Assembly (NCBI GenBank): GCA_038131365.1
Contig: JAYPPH010000002.1
Coordinates: 310,001 to 374,000 of the forward strand
DNA from: Marisalimonas marina
GTDB lineage: Bacteria; Pseudomonadota; Alphaproteobacteria; Puniceispirillales; Marisalimonadaceae
Length of the DNA: 64,000 nt
Direction of reading: 5' to 3'
The notes beneath the pieces are model-generated. The model was given only the letters and a program-made list of their open reading frames with translations. It searched no databases and was not told the DNA's origin. This document shows, piece after piece, positions 1 to 8,696 of this stretch. A program made the position numbers and the translations under genes. Every line of letters begins with the position of its first letter. Positions within the stretch are counted from its first letter, which is position 1.

Positions 1-262
1 ATACGCCAATTAAGAAAGGAATAATTCTCTCAAGTAATTGTGTATCAGCTAATGCACCAGAAGGAAAAATGATTATTCTAATCATGAGTCCTGTTGTCAT
101 GGCAAAAGCTACAGCGTTAATCCATTTTGCAAGAAGGCTGTCTTTGTCAATTTTTTTTGATAGAACAAGTCCAAGAAATCTCCAAATAAATATTCCAAGA
201 CTTGCCACTATCAGCATAACCCACGGCAGGAGATTGTCATTGATGAGCAAAATATCAGGCAT
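1..262 (-). CDS. azlD: AzlD family branched-chain amino acid transport protein (3' end beyond window)
   Basis: Reading the minus strand from the ATG at 262 gives an open frame of 87 codons that runs off the left edge. It starts MPDILLINDNLLPWVML and shows hydrophobic segments at about residues 12-27 and 48-68. The motif FIWRFLGL is followed by a short charged stretch and then a second membrane segment. This is the layout of AzlD, the small partner (about 100 residues) of the AzlC permease; together they export branched-chain or related amino acids. The start overlaps the azlC stop by 8 bases, so the two are translationally coupled. Identification relies mainly on this pairing. Confidence 0.75.
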   Translation of the reverse strand, partial: MPDILLINDNLLPWVMLIVASLGIFIWRFLGLVLSKKIDKDSLLAKWINAVAFAMTTGLMIRIIIFPSGALADTQLLERIIPFLIGV

Positions 263-974
263 TTATTTTATCTTTCTTAAAGAGAAAATTAATGGCTAAT
301 CCAAGTGTTCCTCCACAGAGTCCAGCTATTATTAAACTCCAATCTCCGAAATATGGAAATAGAATAGGACAAATTATTCCCCCACTGACCACAGCTACTC
401 TATAATAAATCTCCACGGCTCTTAGCATCAAAATAGTCAAGTATAAAGGCATTATAAAAACAGGAATAGAAACAATTTCAGAAGGTAATAAATAGTATAA
501 TTTGTATCCAATTACTGTTGTTAAGGATGTAATGGTAACCAAAGCTAGAGTTAAACCTTTGAAAAAATAAAGGAGGTCTTTTTCCTCTAATTCATTTTTT
601 GCCTTTGATAACTCTGCCCAACCTGTAGGACTAATTAGATGAGCCCAGAGTAATTTAGAAATAAAAGAAATTTTATGGCTATGAATATTAATTAATGTCA
701 TACCTGATAAGACTAAAAAAAACTGTCTAACATTAGCTAGTAATACTGTTGTAAAAAGTAAAATAATAGGGGCACCAATTGTATACAAAGATACAAAAAT
801 AACCATTCCAGGCATGCTCCAGAGTACTAATAATGATGCAAGGCAAATATAAATATTAAGACCAGCCTCACCGGCATAAACTCCATAACCAAACATCGCA
901 GCGCTCATGCCGATGCCTGGAAAACCAAACCCAGTCAAAACACCTTTTCGAAACGGACTATCTTTCATTTTCAT
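255..974 (-). CDS. azlC: AzlC family permease
   Basis: The product is 239 residues, the usual size for AzlC, with about five to seven hydrophobic segments. The N-terminal region (GVLTGFGFPGIGMSAAMFGY, about residues 13-32) and the NVRQFFLVLSG region near residue 81 resemble the family pattern in which a glycine-rich first helix is followed by an NxRxxxy motif. AzlC with AzlD forms an inner-membrane exporter of branched-chain amino acids or analogues. The downstream azlD overlaps it by 8 bases. The gene begins 17 bases from the end of the ridA-like gene on the same strand, so a joint transcript is likely. The substrate cannot be read from the sequence. Confidence 0.8.
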   Translation of the reverse strand: MKMKDSPFRKGVLTGFGFPGIGMSAAMFGYGVYAGEAGLNIYICLASLLVLWSMPGMVIFVSLYTIGAPIILLFTTVLLANVRQFFLVLSGMTLINIHSHKISFISKLLWAHLISPTGWAELSKAKNELEEKDLLYFFKGLTLALVTITSLTTVIGYKLYYLLPSEIVSIPVFIMPLYLTILMLRAVEIYYRVAVVSGGIICPILFPYFGDWSLIIAGLCGGTLGLAINFLFKKDKINA

Positions 975-991
975 TAATGTATTTTTCTAAA

Positions 992-1378
992 CTATTGTTT
1001 TGCTATAAGGTCGATTTCAACTGAAGCACCTACAGCAAGACCTGTAACACCTATACATGTTCTTGCGGGAAGTTTGTCTTTATTAAAATAAGATTTATAA
1101 ATTTTATTTACTTTATCAAAGTCTTGAAAATTAACTAGATATACTCTTACAAAAGTCACTCTTTCCAATGAAGAACCGCATTGTTCTAAAACATTAATTA
1201 AATTTTTCATTACTTGATGAGTTTGTTCTTCAACATCATTACTGATAAGTACATCAGGGTTATCTGGTAAAGTAGGCATTTGCCCAGTAATAAAAATAAA
1301 GTCTCCTGCCTTAACAGCATGACTAAAGGGGCCAACTCTTTTGGGTCCTTTATCGAAAACTAAATGTTCTATATCCAA
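992..1378 (-). CDS. RidA/YjgF family enamine/imine deaminase
   Basis: The product is 128 residues when read from TTG at 1378, matching the usual 125-130. AGGAGA lies at 1385-1390, six bases before this TTG; the longer frame up to 1456 would add an unlikely N-terminus and overlap the divergent gene. The motif VGPFSHAVKAGDFIFITGQ is the family N-terminal block. The C-terminal block LPARTCIGVTGLAVGASVEI carries the arginine that binds the substrate carboxylate in RidA. RidA proteins hydrolyse reactive 2-aminoacrylate-type enamines formed by PLP enzymes. It is divergent from the SDR gene and upstream of azlCD on the same strand. Confidence 0.8.
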   Translation of the reverse strand: MDIEHLVFDKGPKRVGPFSHAVKAGDFIFITGQMPTLPDNPDVLISNDVEEQTHQVMKNLINVLEQCGSSLERVTFVRVYLVNFQDFDKVNKIYKSYFNKDKLPARTCIGVTGLAVGASVEIDLIAKQ

Positions 1379-1455
1379 TCTACATCTCCTGATAAGATTA
1401 CTTGTTGTGAAAAAAATTATTTTAAATAAACTTGCATTTACTGGGGGAATTTTCA

Positions 1456-2217
1456 ATGAGATTTAAAAACAAAACAGTGATTATTACAGGAGCTGCTGGT
1501 GGTATTGGTCGACAGACAGCTTTAAGCTTTGCTAAAGAGGGTGCTAATGTGGCTGTTTCTGATTTGGACTTTGATCAGGCTAAAAGAGTAGCTGATGAAA
1601 TAACATCTGCTGGTGGTACTGCAGAACCATTCAAGCTAGATGTAACTGATCAAAATGAAACCATAGAAGTTATGAAAAATGCTTATGATCATTTTGGCAG
1701 TTTAGACATTGCATTTTGTAATGCAGGAATAAGAGAAATTGTTTCACCTCTAGAATTATCTATTGAGGAGTGGAGAAAAGTAATTGATATAAACGTAACT
1801 GGCGTGTTTATTACGGCTCAAACATTCGCAAAAAAATGTATTGAGAATAAGGTAAAAGGAAACATAGTCATAACGTCTTCTACTCTAAGTATAACTTCTG
1901 CCCCAAATAGGTGTGCATACACAGCTTCCAAACATGCTACAGCAGGAATGACAAAACAACTAGCAATGGATTTAGCTAAATACGATATAAGAGTAAATGC
2001 TGTTGGGCCCGGAGTAATTAGAACGCCATTAACAGAGAGATACTTTCAAGATGAGGAAGCATCACAAAAAGTACGAAATTTACACGCAATGAAACGTTGG
2101 GGTGAGCCTAATGAAATTTCTAGTGCAGTATTATATCTTGCTAGTGAAGAGGCAAGTTTTTGTACGGGAACTAATTTGATTGTTGATGGCGGCTGGACAG
2201 CAGGTAAAGATTGGTAG
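1456..2217 (+). CDS. Short-chain dehydrogenase/reductase (SDR)
   Basis: The product is a 253-residue classical SDR. The cofactor loop TGAAGGIG is at residues 11-18, NAG at 89-91, a serine pair near 141-142, and the catalytic YxxxK is Y155-K159. The C-terminal block GTNLIVDGGWTAG is typical. Asp at 36 (SDLD) just after the second beta strand suggests NAD(H) rather than NADP(H). The ATG at 1456 is chosen because GGGGG lies 8 bases upstream; the earlier in-frame start at 1432 lacks a binding site. Its substrate is unknown. The nearby RidA, hydrolase and ThDP enzyme suggest small-molecule catabolism. Confidence 0.85.
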   Translation: MRFKNKTVIITGAAGGIGRQTALSFAKEGANVAVSDLDFDQAKRVADEITSAGGTAEPFKLDVTDQNETIEVMKNAYDHFGSLDIAFCNAGIREIVSPLELSIEEWRKVIDINVTGVFITAQTFAKKCIENKVKGNIVITSSTLSITSAPNRCAYTASKHATAGMTKQLAMDLAKYDIRVNAVGPGVIRTPLTERYFQDEEASQKVRNLHAMKRWGEPNEISSAVLYLASEEASFCTGTNLIVDGGWTAGKDW

Positions 2218-3054
2218 TTAATTAATTTTTTCTAAGACGGGGTGTAAATATTTCAGAAACTCTTCTGGATTTTCGCTCATTGGAAAATGACCAACATTTT
2301 TCATTTTAACCATTTCAATCCCAATTGTGTCAGCTAAAACTTTAGTTTCTTCTGGGGTGGCGGAGTAATCATATTCTCCAGTTAATAGATAGATAGGACA
2401 TTTTGAGTTATCAATTTTCCTTATTTCAGTTCCAATATTCCCATCATATTTGTAGAAGAATAAATCTCCTTTAAAAATTCCTGGTCCTCCTTGCATATAA
2501 TGCCACATCGTCTCAAACTTTTCTTTTTCAGGGCTGGTTGGTGCCATTAAACCATAAGCAATCCCACCACATACTTCTCCGCCATGTACATCTTGCCTAT
2601 GAAGCCAACTAATATCGTAATAGGGATCCAAATGTCCTGCGCTTTGAAGACCAATTAGCGCTCTAAACTTTTCTGGAAAATGTATTGCTAAATGCAATAT
2701 AATTCTGCCACCAATTGAGCAGCCCATAACAACAGGTTTTACTAACTCTAAACCGTCTATAAAGCTTAATATCTGAGAAATATATAAATCGGTTGATAAC
2801 TGATAATTTCCAATTTGTGAATTTTCTGGTGGCGATGATTTTCCATGCCATGGCATATCAAAAACAAGAACACGAAATTTTTCTAAGATTTTCTTATCAT
2901 TTAAAAGCGCCCTATATTGTCTTCCATCAGACCCTGCAGTGTGCAAACAGACTAAAGGAATACCTTCACCTGCTTCTTCCCAATATATCCTATGACTAAT
3001 TCCATTAATTTCAAATTTTCCATACTGACCAGAAATAGGCTCTCTCTCAATCAT
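2218..3054 (-). CDS. Alpha/beta hydrolase
   Basis: The product is a 278-residue soluble alpha/beta-hydrolase. The oxyanion strand VCLHTAGSDGRQY is at about 35-47. The nucleophile elbow GCSIGG places Ser113, and the acid is probably Asp229 in TGEYDY with His256 in NVGHFPMSENP. The fold order and spacing match the family of esterases and C-C hydrolases. It overlaps the upstream SCP2-like gene by 4 bases (ATGA type), so they form a coupled pair. Its stop directly abuts the stop of the convergent SDR gene. The substrate is not identifiable. Confidence 0.85.
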   Translation of the reverse strand: MIEREPISGQYGKFEINGISHRIYWEEAGEGIPLVCLHTAGSDGRQYRALLNDKKILEKFRVLVFDMPWHGKSSPPENSQIGNYQLSTDLYISQILSFIDGLELVKPVVMGCSIGGRIILHLAIHFPEKFRALIGLQSAGHLDPYYDISWLHRQDVHGGEVCGGIAYGLMAPTSPEKEKFETMWHYMQGGPGIFKGDLFFYKYDGNIGTEIRKIDNSKCPIYLLTGEYDYSATPEETKVLADTIGIEMVKMKNVGHFPMSENPEEFLKYLHPVLEKIN

Positions 3055-3419
3055 ATTTCTTTCTCCTGAGGTCTTAAACTTGCGAGTAATAACTTGAAAT
3101 ATAATAAATGAGACATTAAGGGGTGAAGATCGCCGTCAAACTTTAAAACTTTTCGTCTGAGCATAGCTATTATATCGTGAGAGCCAGGTTGAGGGATAGG
3201 TTGTAAAAATTTTAACCATTCGTCTTTAGATGCCGTCAATTTGAAATTATAACTAGGCATAACAAAAGGTCCTTCTTGAACGCTGGTAACTACACCCTTT
3301 TCTATATTGATCAGATACTCATTCTCAAGAGTATTGATCATAAAATTTGTATTAAGATACTGAGCCATTATAGAGAGTTGGTTTCGTTGCTCATTTTTCT
3401 CAGTTAAAGATTTAAACAT
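3051..3419 (-). CDS. Small SCP2-like protein, function unknown
   Basis: The product is 122 residues with no signal peptide or membrane segment. The middle alternates short strands (YLINIEKGVVTSVQEGPF) and ends with a helix-rich part containing LKFDGDLHPLMSHLLYFKLL. This resembles the SCP2 sterol-carrier fold, in which a lipid-binding sheet is followed by a phrase on the pattern of F-x-G-D-x-x-x-x-M. The match is by eye and is uncertain. The gene is translationally coupled to the alpha/beta hydrolase by a 4-base overlap, so it may deliver or shield a hydrophobic substrate for it. If the SCP2 resemblance fails, it is simply a conserved hypothetical partner. Confidence 0.5.
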   Translation of the reverse strand: MFKSLTEKNEQRNQLSIMAQYLNTNFMINTLENEYLINIEKGVVTSVQEGPFVMPSYNFKLTASKDEWLKFLQPIPQPGSHDIIAMLRRKVLKFDGDLHPLMSHLLYFKLLLASLRPQEKEI

Positions 3420-3453
3420 ATAATACTCATAAAATAACCAATTCAGATTGGCA

Positions 3454-3459
3454 TATAAT
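3454..3459 (+). promoter_or_regulatory. Candidate -10 box for the ThDP-enzyme gene
   Basis: A perfect TATAAT lies 64 bases before the GTG start at 3523, in the divergent gap 3420-3522. No good -35 hexamer is visible 16-18 bases upstream, so this is a weak promoter call. Confidence 0.25.
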
Positions 3460-3522
3460 TAATTTTTTACCAATTAGAAATTTTATTTGATATGTTATTT
3501 AAAATTAAAACTGGAGGGGCTT

Positions 3523-5070
3523 GTGAACGGTGCAGAGAGTTTAGTTGGTACTTTATTAGAAGGTGATGTTGATGTTTGTTTTACTAATCCAGGAACATCA
3601 GAAATGCACTTTGTTGCAGCCTTAGATAAATATCAAACCATGAGAAGCGTCCTATGTCTTTTTGAAGGATGCGCCACTGGTGCTGCTGATGGTTATTTTA
3701 GAATGAAAAGATCTCCAGCATCTACTTTATTACACTTAGGACCTGGTTTGGCTAATGGTCTTTCTAATCTTCATAATGCAAAAAAAGCTAATTCAGCTAT
3801 TGTTAATATAGTAGGTGAGCATGCCCTAGATCATATAAAATTAAACGCACCACTAACTTCTGATATTGAAGGAATAGCAAAGCCAGTTTCACATTGGGTA
3901 AAAACAAGTAAATCATCAAAAAATATCGCAAAAGATGGTGCTGAAGCCATAAAGCAAGCAAATGTAAAACCCGGACAAATTGCAACTTTAATTTTACCTG
4001 GCGATACAGCCTGGAATGATGGTGATGTAATTCAGCCTGTTGAATTAAATATGAAACCAAAAGATATTTCTTCTAAATTAATAGAAGAAGCAATTTTAGC
4101 AATTGAGAATGCTAAGAATCCTTTAATTCTTGTTGGAGGAGCAGCTTTAGAAGAAAATAATCTCATCAAATTGGCAAAAGTAGCCGACAAGATAGGTTGT
4201 GAAATAAAGACTGATTGGTTTAATGCTCGTTTAGACAAAGGTGCGGGAAGAGTAAATTCTGTTAGAATACCTTACGTAGTTGATAAAGCTGTCGAGGTTC
4301 TAAAAAACTTTGATACTATTTTAATTATAGGAGCAAGACGACCTGTTGCTTTTTTTGCTTATCCAAATAAGCCTGGGGTTTTAACTCAAGATAGTACTAA
4401 GTTTTTTGAGTTAGCTAATGTTTCTGACAATATAACTAATGTGATTGAAGAGTTGTCAGATAGAATGGGAGTTTCAACTGATGCTCCAAGTACAATTTCA
4501 AAACTAAATATTCCAGAAATTCCTAAAGGGGCAATTAATCCTACAACTCTTGGAATGGTTTTAGGGGCCTTAATTCCTGAAAACGCCATCGTGGTTGATG
4601 AATCTGTTACAACTGGAAGAGAGTTTTTTTATCAAACCGCTGGTTCTCATCCTCATACTTGGTTAAACAATTGTGGAGGCTCAATTGGCTTTGGTATGCC
4701 AGTAGCTATAGGGGCTGCAATATCATGCCCTGATAGAAAAGTTATTTCTTTAGAGGGTGATGGAAGCGCTATGTACACTGTCCAGTCATTGTGGACAATG
4801 GCTAGGGAAAACTTAGACATAGTCGTATTAATTTTTGCAAACCAAAGTTACAAGATACTTCAAGGTGAATTAACTAATGTGGGCGTTGTAAATCCAGGTA
4901 AATCTGCAATGGAGATGTTGTCTTTACAAGATCCCTCCTTAGATTGGGTTTCATTATCAAAAGGGATGGGCGTTGATGCTGTCCGTGTTGATAACATAGA
5001 AGATTTAGTTAAAAGTTTTAAAAATGGATTAAAAGAAACAGGCCCTTTTTTAATAGAGGTAATGATCTAG
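3523..5070 (+). CDS. Thiamine-diphosphate enzyme, acetolactate synthase large-subunit-like
   Basis: The product is 515 residues from GTG at 3523, preceded by GGAGGGG at 3513-3519; an upstream in-frame TTG at 3487 has no binding site. The N-terminal ThDP domain carries the catalytic glutamate in LFEG (about Glu48) and the GAADGY motif. The C-terminal half has the ThDP/Mg motif beginning GDG at about 412 and ending near FANQSYK. Length and the opening NGAESL...CFTNPGTSEMHFV match a clade annotated as acetolactate synthase large subunit that occurs without a small subunit. No ilvN is nearby, so a role in 2-keto-acid decarboxylation or ligation in catabolism is more likely than branched-chain synthesis. 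Confidence 0.8.
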   Translation: MNGAESLVGTLLEGDVDVCFTNPGTSEMHFVAALDKYQTMRSVLCLFEGCATGAADGYFRMKRSPASTLLHLGPGLANGLSNLHNAKKANSAIVNIVGEHALDHIKLNAPLTSDIEGIAKPVSHWVKTSKSSKNIAKDGAEAIKQANVKPGQIATLILPGDTAWNDGDVIQPVELNMKPKDISSKLIEEAILAIENAKNPLILVGGAALEENNLIKLAKVADKIGCEIKTDWFNARLDKGAGRVNSVRIPYVVDKAVEVLKNFDTILIIGARRPVAFFAYPNKPGVLTQDSTKFFELANVSDNITNVIEELSDRMGVSTDAPSTISKLNIPEIPKGAINPTTLGMVLGALIPENAIVVDESVTTGREFFYQTAGSHPHTWLNNCGGSIGFGMPVAIGAAISCPDRKVISLEGDGSAMYTVQSLWTMARENLDIVVLIFANQSYKILQGELTNVGVVNPGKSAMEMLSLQDPSLDWVSLSKGMGVDAVRVDNIEDLVKSFKNGLKETGPFLIEVMI

Positions 5071-5135
5071 AAGTAGTTTGTAATAAAATTTTAATAAACT
5101 TAAAGTAATAAAAAAATGTTTTGAGAGTTCATATA

Positions 5136-5185
5136 GTTTTGAGTTGATGAAATTAAGGTAGACTCCAACTTGGAACACTCAAAAC
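5136..5185. repeat. Inverted repeat in the 5071-5259 gap
   Basis: GTTTTGAGT at 5136-5144 is matched by ACTCAAAAC at 5177-5185, a perfect 9-base stem around a 32-base loop. A related GTTTTGAGAG stands just upstream at 5118-5127. No T-tract follows, so it is not a standard terminator. The rest of the 5071-5259 gap shows no gene. Confidence 0.35.
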
Positions 5186-5313
5186 TGACACTTCGTTTGC
5201 TTATTATAAAAAATTATCTTACAAATTAAATTTCATTTATTTTCACATTTTTAGGTAAGATAATAGAAACTTTTATTGTTGTTGCAGTTTTATTTGCTGC
5301 GTTTATACACGCA

Positions 5314-6105
5314 TTGTGGAATTTTTTACTAAGAGGTTCTGCAGATAAATTATTAAGTATGACCGCTGTTGTGTTAGGTCATATTCCAATTGCGTTATTT
5401 GCTCTTTTTATTTTTGGGTTGCCTAGCTTGGATGGTTTTTATTTCATTCTAGCCAGTGCTATTATCCATTGTATTTATCAGGCTTTTCTTCTAAATGCCT
5501 ACAAATATGGAGAATTGTCTGAGATCTATCCAATTGCAAGAGGATTATCGCCTTTATTAATTACTTGTATTAGTTTTTTATTTTTAAATGAAAATATTTC
5601 TCTTCAAGAAACTTTAGGAATTTTGTTAATTTCGATTTCTCTTATTATTTATGGGACTAAACAATATTTTGGTAAAGAAACAGACTTCAAGGGATTTTAC
5701 CTAGCGGTTATAACTGGATGTTTAATAGCTAGTTATTCTTTAGTAGATGGTTATGGTGCAAGAGTTACTCAAAACCCAATAGGCTTTTATAGTGTTATGA
5801 CTTTAATTAACGGGCTTTTGTTTTATGCTTATGCAAGATGGACAGAAAAAGATATAATCAAAAAAGTTATTAATAATGGTAAAAAATTATTTTTTATAGG
5901 TGGTACAGCCTCTTATATGGCCTATGCTATTGTTGTTTGGGCATGTTTATATCAACCAATTGCTGTTGTTTCATCTCTCCGAGAAACGTCAATTATATTT
6001 GCAATCTTACTTGGTTTCTTTTTCTTAAAGGAAAAGCTTAATTTTACTAAGTATCTCCTAATACTTGGATTGTTTGTAGGGGTTATAATATTGAGATTAG
6101 GCTAA
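5314..6105 (+). CDS. EamA-family (DMT superfamily) transporter, start uncertain
   Basis: The protein has about ten predicted membrane segments in two EamA halves, the usual layout for drug/metabolite exporters. From the first canonical start (TTG at 5314) it begins in the middle of helix 1 (LWNFLLRGSADK). The same frame is open back to 5230 and encodes a normal helix 1, reading IETFIVVAVLFAAFIHALWN, but contains no ATG, GTG or TTG. The natural start is therefore probably ATA at 5260 or 5263, with AGG at 5253-5255 upstream, or an ATG altered by mutation or sequence error. With that extension the length is about 280 residues, close to family size. Substrate unknown. Confidence 0.8.
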   Translation: MWNFLLRGSADKLLSMTAVVLGHIPIALFALFIFGLPSLDGFYFILASAIIHCIYQAFLLNAYKYGELSEIYPIARGLSPLLITCISFLFLNENISLQETLGILLISISLIIYGTKQYFGKETDFKGFYLAVITGCLIASYSLVDGYGARVTQNPIGFYSVMTLINGLLFYAYARWTEKDIIKKVINNGKKLFFIGGTASYMAYAIVVWACLYQPIAVVSSLRETSIIFAILLGFFFLKEKLNFTKYLLILGLFVGVIILRLG

Positions 6106-6148
6106 TCATTTTAAAAATGGTATTATAGATCCTTACTGAAATCAGAAA

Positions 6149-6937
6149 GTGCTAGCATTGGACATAACAAATAACCCAAATGAAATTGCTATTATAGTTG
6201 CTTTTACCTTTTTAATTGCTGGCATTGTAAAAGGAATTATAGGTATTGGTCTTCCAACTACGGCTATAACCATCATGACATTTTTTGTTTCACCGTTGCT
6301 AGCTTTAGGGTTAAATTTAGTGCCAATGACTGTTGCAAATATTTGGCAATTTAGTAAGTCTGATAACCCTAAGCAAATAGTAAGTAAATATAAATACTTC
6401 GCTATTTCTCTAGTCATTTGTATTTTAATTTCTTCATTTTACGCAGAACAAATAGGAGATGATTTTGTAAGGCTAATTTTTGCGATAGCGGTATTATCTT
6501 TTGTAAGTCTTCAGATTTTTGGCTTTAATTTAAAAATGAAACCTAAACAAGATATTTTTTGGCAAGGCGGACTTGGTACCATGGGGGGGTTGGTAGGAGG
6601 TTTTGCTTCAATCTGGGCTGTTCCGGTAACTATGTATTTATTAATGAAAAATGTTAAGCCTAAGCATTTTGTAGATGCCAGTGGCTTTTTAATTACAATT
6701 GGGTGTATCCCAGTGTCTATTGGATATATTACTACTGGAATTTTCCACCCTAGCATGTTTGTTTTTGGAGCACTTGGTTCAGTAACTGCTGTTATGGGAT
6801 TTCAGTTAGGAGAAAAACTCAGAAATAAAATTAATGCTAAAACTTTCAAAAACTTGTTATTAGCCTTTTTTAGTTTGGCAGCACTAAAAATGATAATAGA
6901 GACATTTATAAAATTTAATTTTTTTAAATTATTTTAA
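6149..6937 (+). CDS. TauE/SafE family sulfite/anion exporter
   Basis: The product is 262 residues with about eight hydrophobic segments. The N-terminal repeat (FLIAGIVKGIIGIGLPTTAI) and the central GTMGGLVGGFASIWAVPV are the paired glycine-rich TauE/SafE signatures. The family exports sulfite, sulfoacetate or other organic anions. GTG at 6149 is the first start; TTG at 6158, with AGAAAG 8 bases upstream, is an alternative. The 3' end overlaps the convergent hydratase gene by 14 bases. Nearby genes do not show sulfonate catabolism, so the substrate is open. Confidence 0.8.
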   Translation: MLALDITNNPNEIAIIVAFTFLIAGIVKGIIGIGLPTTAITIMTFFVSPLLALGLNLVPMTVANIWQFSKSDNPKQIVSKYKYFAISLVICILISSFYAEQIGDDFVRLIFAIAVLSFVSLQIFGFNLKMKPKQDIFWQGGLGTMGGLVGGFASIWAVPVTMYLLMKNVKPKHFVDASGFLITIGCIPVSIGYITTGIFHPSMFVFGALGSVTAVMGFQLGEKLRNKINAKTFKNLLLAFFSLAALKMIIETFIKFNFFKLF

Positions 6938-7697
6938 TTTCGACTTCTGAGAGATTTCCAACATTATATATAATATTATCACCATTTTTAGGAGCTCTTG
7001 TTTTAATAACACTGCCGGTGATAATAACACTATTTTTAGGAATAGTCCTTCCTAGCGAAGTAAGTAAATTTGAAACCCACAAAAGAGATTCTATTGGGTT
7101 TGCATCCTTGATCATAGCATTTTGAGGAGTTTCGTCATTCCAAAATAATTTAGATTGGATTACATCTAAATCTAAATTAGTCCAGTCTGGTAGTTCTTTG
7201 CCTAAAACTATACCTGAGCACCAAGCATTATCTGTAATCATACTTAATGGATTAATATTAGAATAATCGGCATCTCGATCTATTATTAATTCAAAAGCTG
7301 GTGACAAAGATTTTATATATTTTCTGATATTTTGATTATTAAAAGGACCCATTTCAGGTTTTAAATCATCTGATATAGTAACGGCTATTTCAAATTCTAA
7401 ACCTAAGCCATGAAAGTTCTGTAATTCGAATATTGCTGGACTAGTCTTTATTTCATTTGCAAAAATTCCACCAGCAATAGGATGATCTATACCACAGAGT
7501 TCTTGTTGTACTTTAGAAGCAAGAGCAATTTTAAAACCTCCTAAATCACCTCTGCCAGAATTTCTTTGAAAAATTTGTTGTATCTTATATGCCTCATCAA
7601 AATCATTTGGCATTAATGATTGAGGTAAGTTTTGAAAGTTTTGTCTTGATTTATGTTGGTCTAACATAAATTGTGCAATCTGTTCTAATCTATCCAT
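6924..7697 (-). CDS. 2-keto-4-pentenoate hydratase/decarboxylase-like (MhpD family)
   Basis: The product is 257 residues with the FAH-related hydratase fold. Typical blocks are GFKIALASKVQQELCGIDHP (about 54-73), the metal-binding E-x-E in LGLEFEIAVTI (about 97-107), and a C-terminal PKNSVIITGSVI segment. Family members hydrate 2-hydroxypentadienoate or decarboxylate oxalocrotonate in aromatic meta-cleavage pathways. No ring-cleavage dioxygenase is visible here, so the in vivo substrate is uncertain. It is convergent with, and overlaps by 14 bases, the TauE gene, and is divergent from the flavin monooxygenase. Confidence 0.75.
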   Translation of the reverse strand: MDRLEQIAQFMLDQHKSRQNFQNLPQSLMPNDFDEAYKIQQIFQRNSGRGDLGGFKIALASKVQQELCGIDHPIAGGIFANEIKTSPAIFELQNFHGLGLEFEIAVTISDDLKPEMGPFNNQNIRKYIKSLSPAFELIIDRDADYSNINPLSMITDNAWCSGIVLGKELPDWTNLDLDVIQSKLFWNDETPQNAMIKDANPIESLLWVSNLLTSLGRTIPKNSVIITGSVIKTRAPKNGDNIIYNVGNLSEVEIKII

Positions 7698-7772
7698 ACC
7701 CTATCCTTTATGAATGTTTTCAATAAATATCTTATAAAAAATTTGTATTATTACAAACTATTGTTTGATAAC

Positions 7773-8696
7773 ATGATGATGGAAAATACACTATTTTCGA
7801 GGGATGTTTTGTTAGATAACCATGTAACAAATATTAGTGAAGAAGTTAGTAGTTGGCTTTTCAATTTTAACGAAGCTTTATCTGATAGAAATAACAGAGA
7901 TTTTTCTATTAAAGTTTTAAAAGATTTATTTTTTGATGATAGTCATTGGAGAGATATATTAGCCCTAACGTGGAAAATTCAAACTTTTTCTGGAAATGAA
8001 AATATCATCCAAATACTCTATGATAGCCTTTTAGATTATAATGCAGATAGCTTCATGGTTAATGCGGAAAGGACTGCCCCTAGAGAAGTTATAAGGGGAG
8101 GGAAAAATGTAATAGAGGCTATTCTAAAATTTAAAACTAAGTTTGGTGAATGTGATGGTGTAGTCAGGTTACTCCAAGATAGAGAAGATCCTACTAAATT
8201 TAGAGCATGGAGCCTTTTAACATCATTAAATGAATTAAGTTCTTCAAATAAATTTAAAGATGAAGTTTATAAAAATTCATTTGAAGGACCTAATTGGTTA
8301 GATATCAGAAACGAAGACAAATTATATAAAGATAGAGATCCTGAAGTAATTGTTGTCGGAAGTGGACAAGCAGGATTATCAATTGCAGCAAGATTGAAAC
8401 AACAAAATATAGATACATTAATTGTAGATAAAAACGATAGAGTTGGGGATAACTGGAGAAATAGATATCACTCCCTTAAATTACATAACCAAACACATGT
8501 TAATCATTTACCATATATGCCTTTCCCCCCAACATGGCCAACCTATATTCCAAAAGACAAATTAGCAGGATGGTTTGAGTACTATGCAGAGAGTATGGAA
8601 TTAAATGTTTGGACTCAAACCACATTTCTCGGCGCAGAATATAATGAGGTTGAAAAAAAATGGATCGTAAATCTAAATTATCTGATGGTAATGTAA
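7773..8696 (+). CDS. Flavin-containing monooxygenase, N-terminal part (frame broken near 8675-8690)
   Basis: This frame carries an NTF2/SnoaL-like N-terminal region (DDSHWRDILALTW, about residues 49-61 from 7773). It is followed by an FAD-binding GSGQAG at about 196-201 and DRVGDNWRNRYHSLKLHNQ, as in group B flavin monooxygenases of about 600 residues. It then ends WIVNLNYLMVM-stop, while the continuation LSDGNVKIMKPKHIVMAIG is in the -1 frame. Restoring one base near 8680 would join both parts into about 600 residues. ATG at 7773-7781 (three in a row) fits family N-termini; an earlier ATG at 7710 lies only 12 bases from the divergent gene. No clear ribosome site is visible. Confidence 0.75.
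   Translation: MMMENTLFSRDVLLDNHVTNISEEVSSWLFNFNEALSDRNNRDFSIKVLKDLFFDDSHWRDILALTWKIQTFSGNENIIQILYDSLLDYNADSFMVNAERTAPREVIRGGKNVIEAILKFKTKFGECDGVVRLLQDREDPTKFRAWSLLTSLNELSSSNKFKDEVYKNSFEGPNWLDIRNEDKLYKDRDPEVIVVGSGQAGLSIAARLKQQNIDTLIVDKNDRVGDNWRNRYHSLKLHNQTHVNHLPYMPFPPTWPTYIPKDKLAGWFEYYAESMELNVWTQTTFLGAEYNEVEKKWIVNLNYLMVM
8654..8660 (+). other. A-AAA-AAA slippery heptamer in the frame-broken monooxygenase
   Basis: An eight-A run at 8653-8660 contains A AAA AAA in exact zero-frame register (codons GAA, AAA, AAA). A -1 slip here enters the downstream frame at 8660 and continues without a stop to 9571. GAGG at 8646-8649 stands just upstream. Polymerase slippage on the same run could also restore the frame. 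Whether it is used cannot be told from sequence. Confidence 0.4.

Noticed and set aside
69..299. Plus-strand open frame at the left edge
   Set aside because: It is opposite the azlD/azlC junction, whose minus-strand frames have clear family features and coupled starts.
3803..4060. Open frame on the minus strand inside the ThDP enzyme gene
   Set aside because: It lies opposite a well-supported gene, has low-complexity composition and no ribosome site; it is a shadow.
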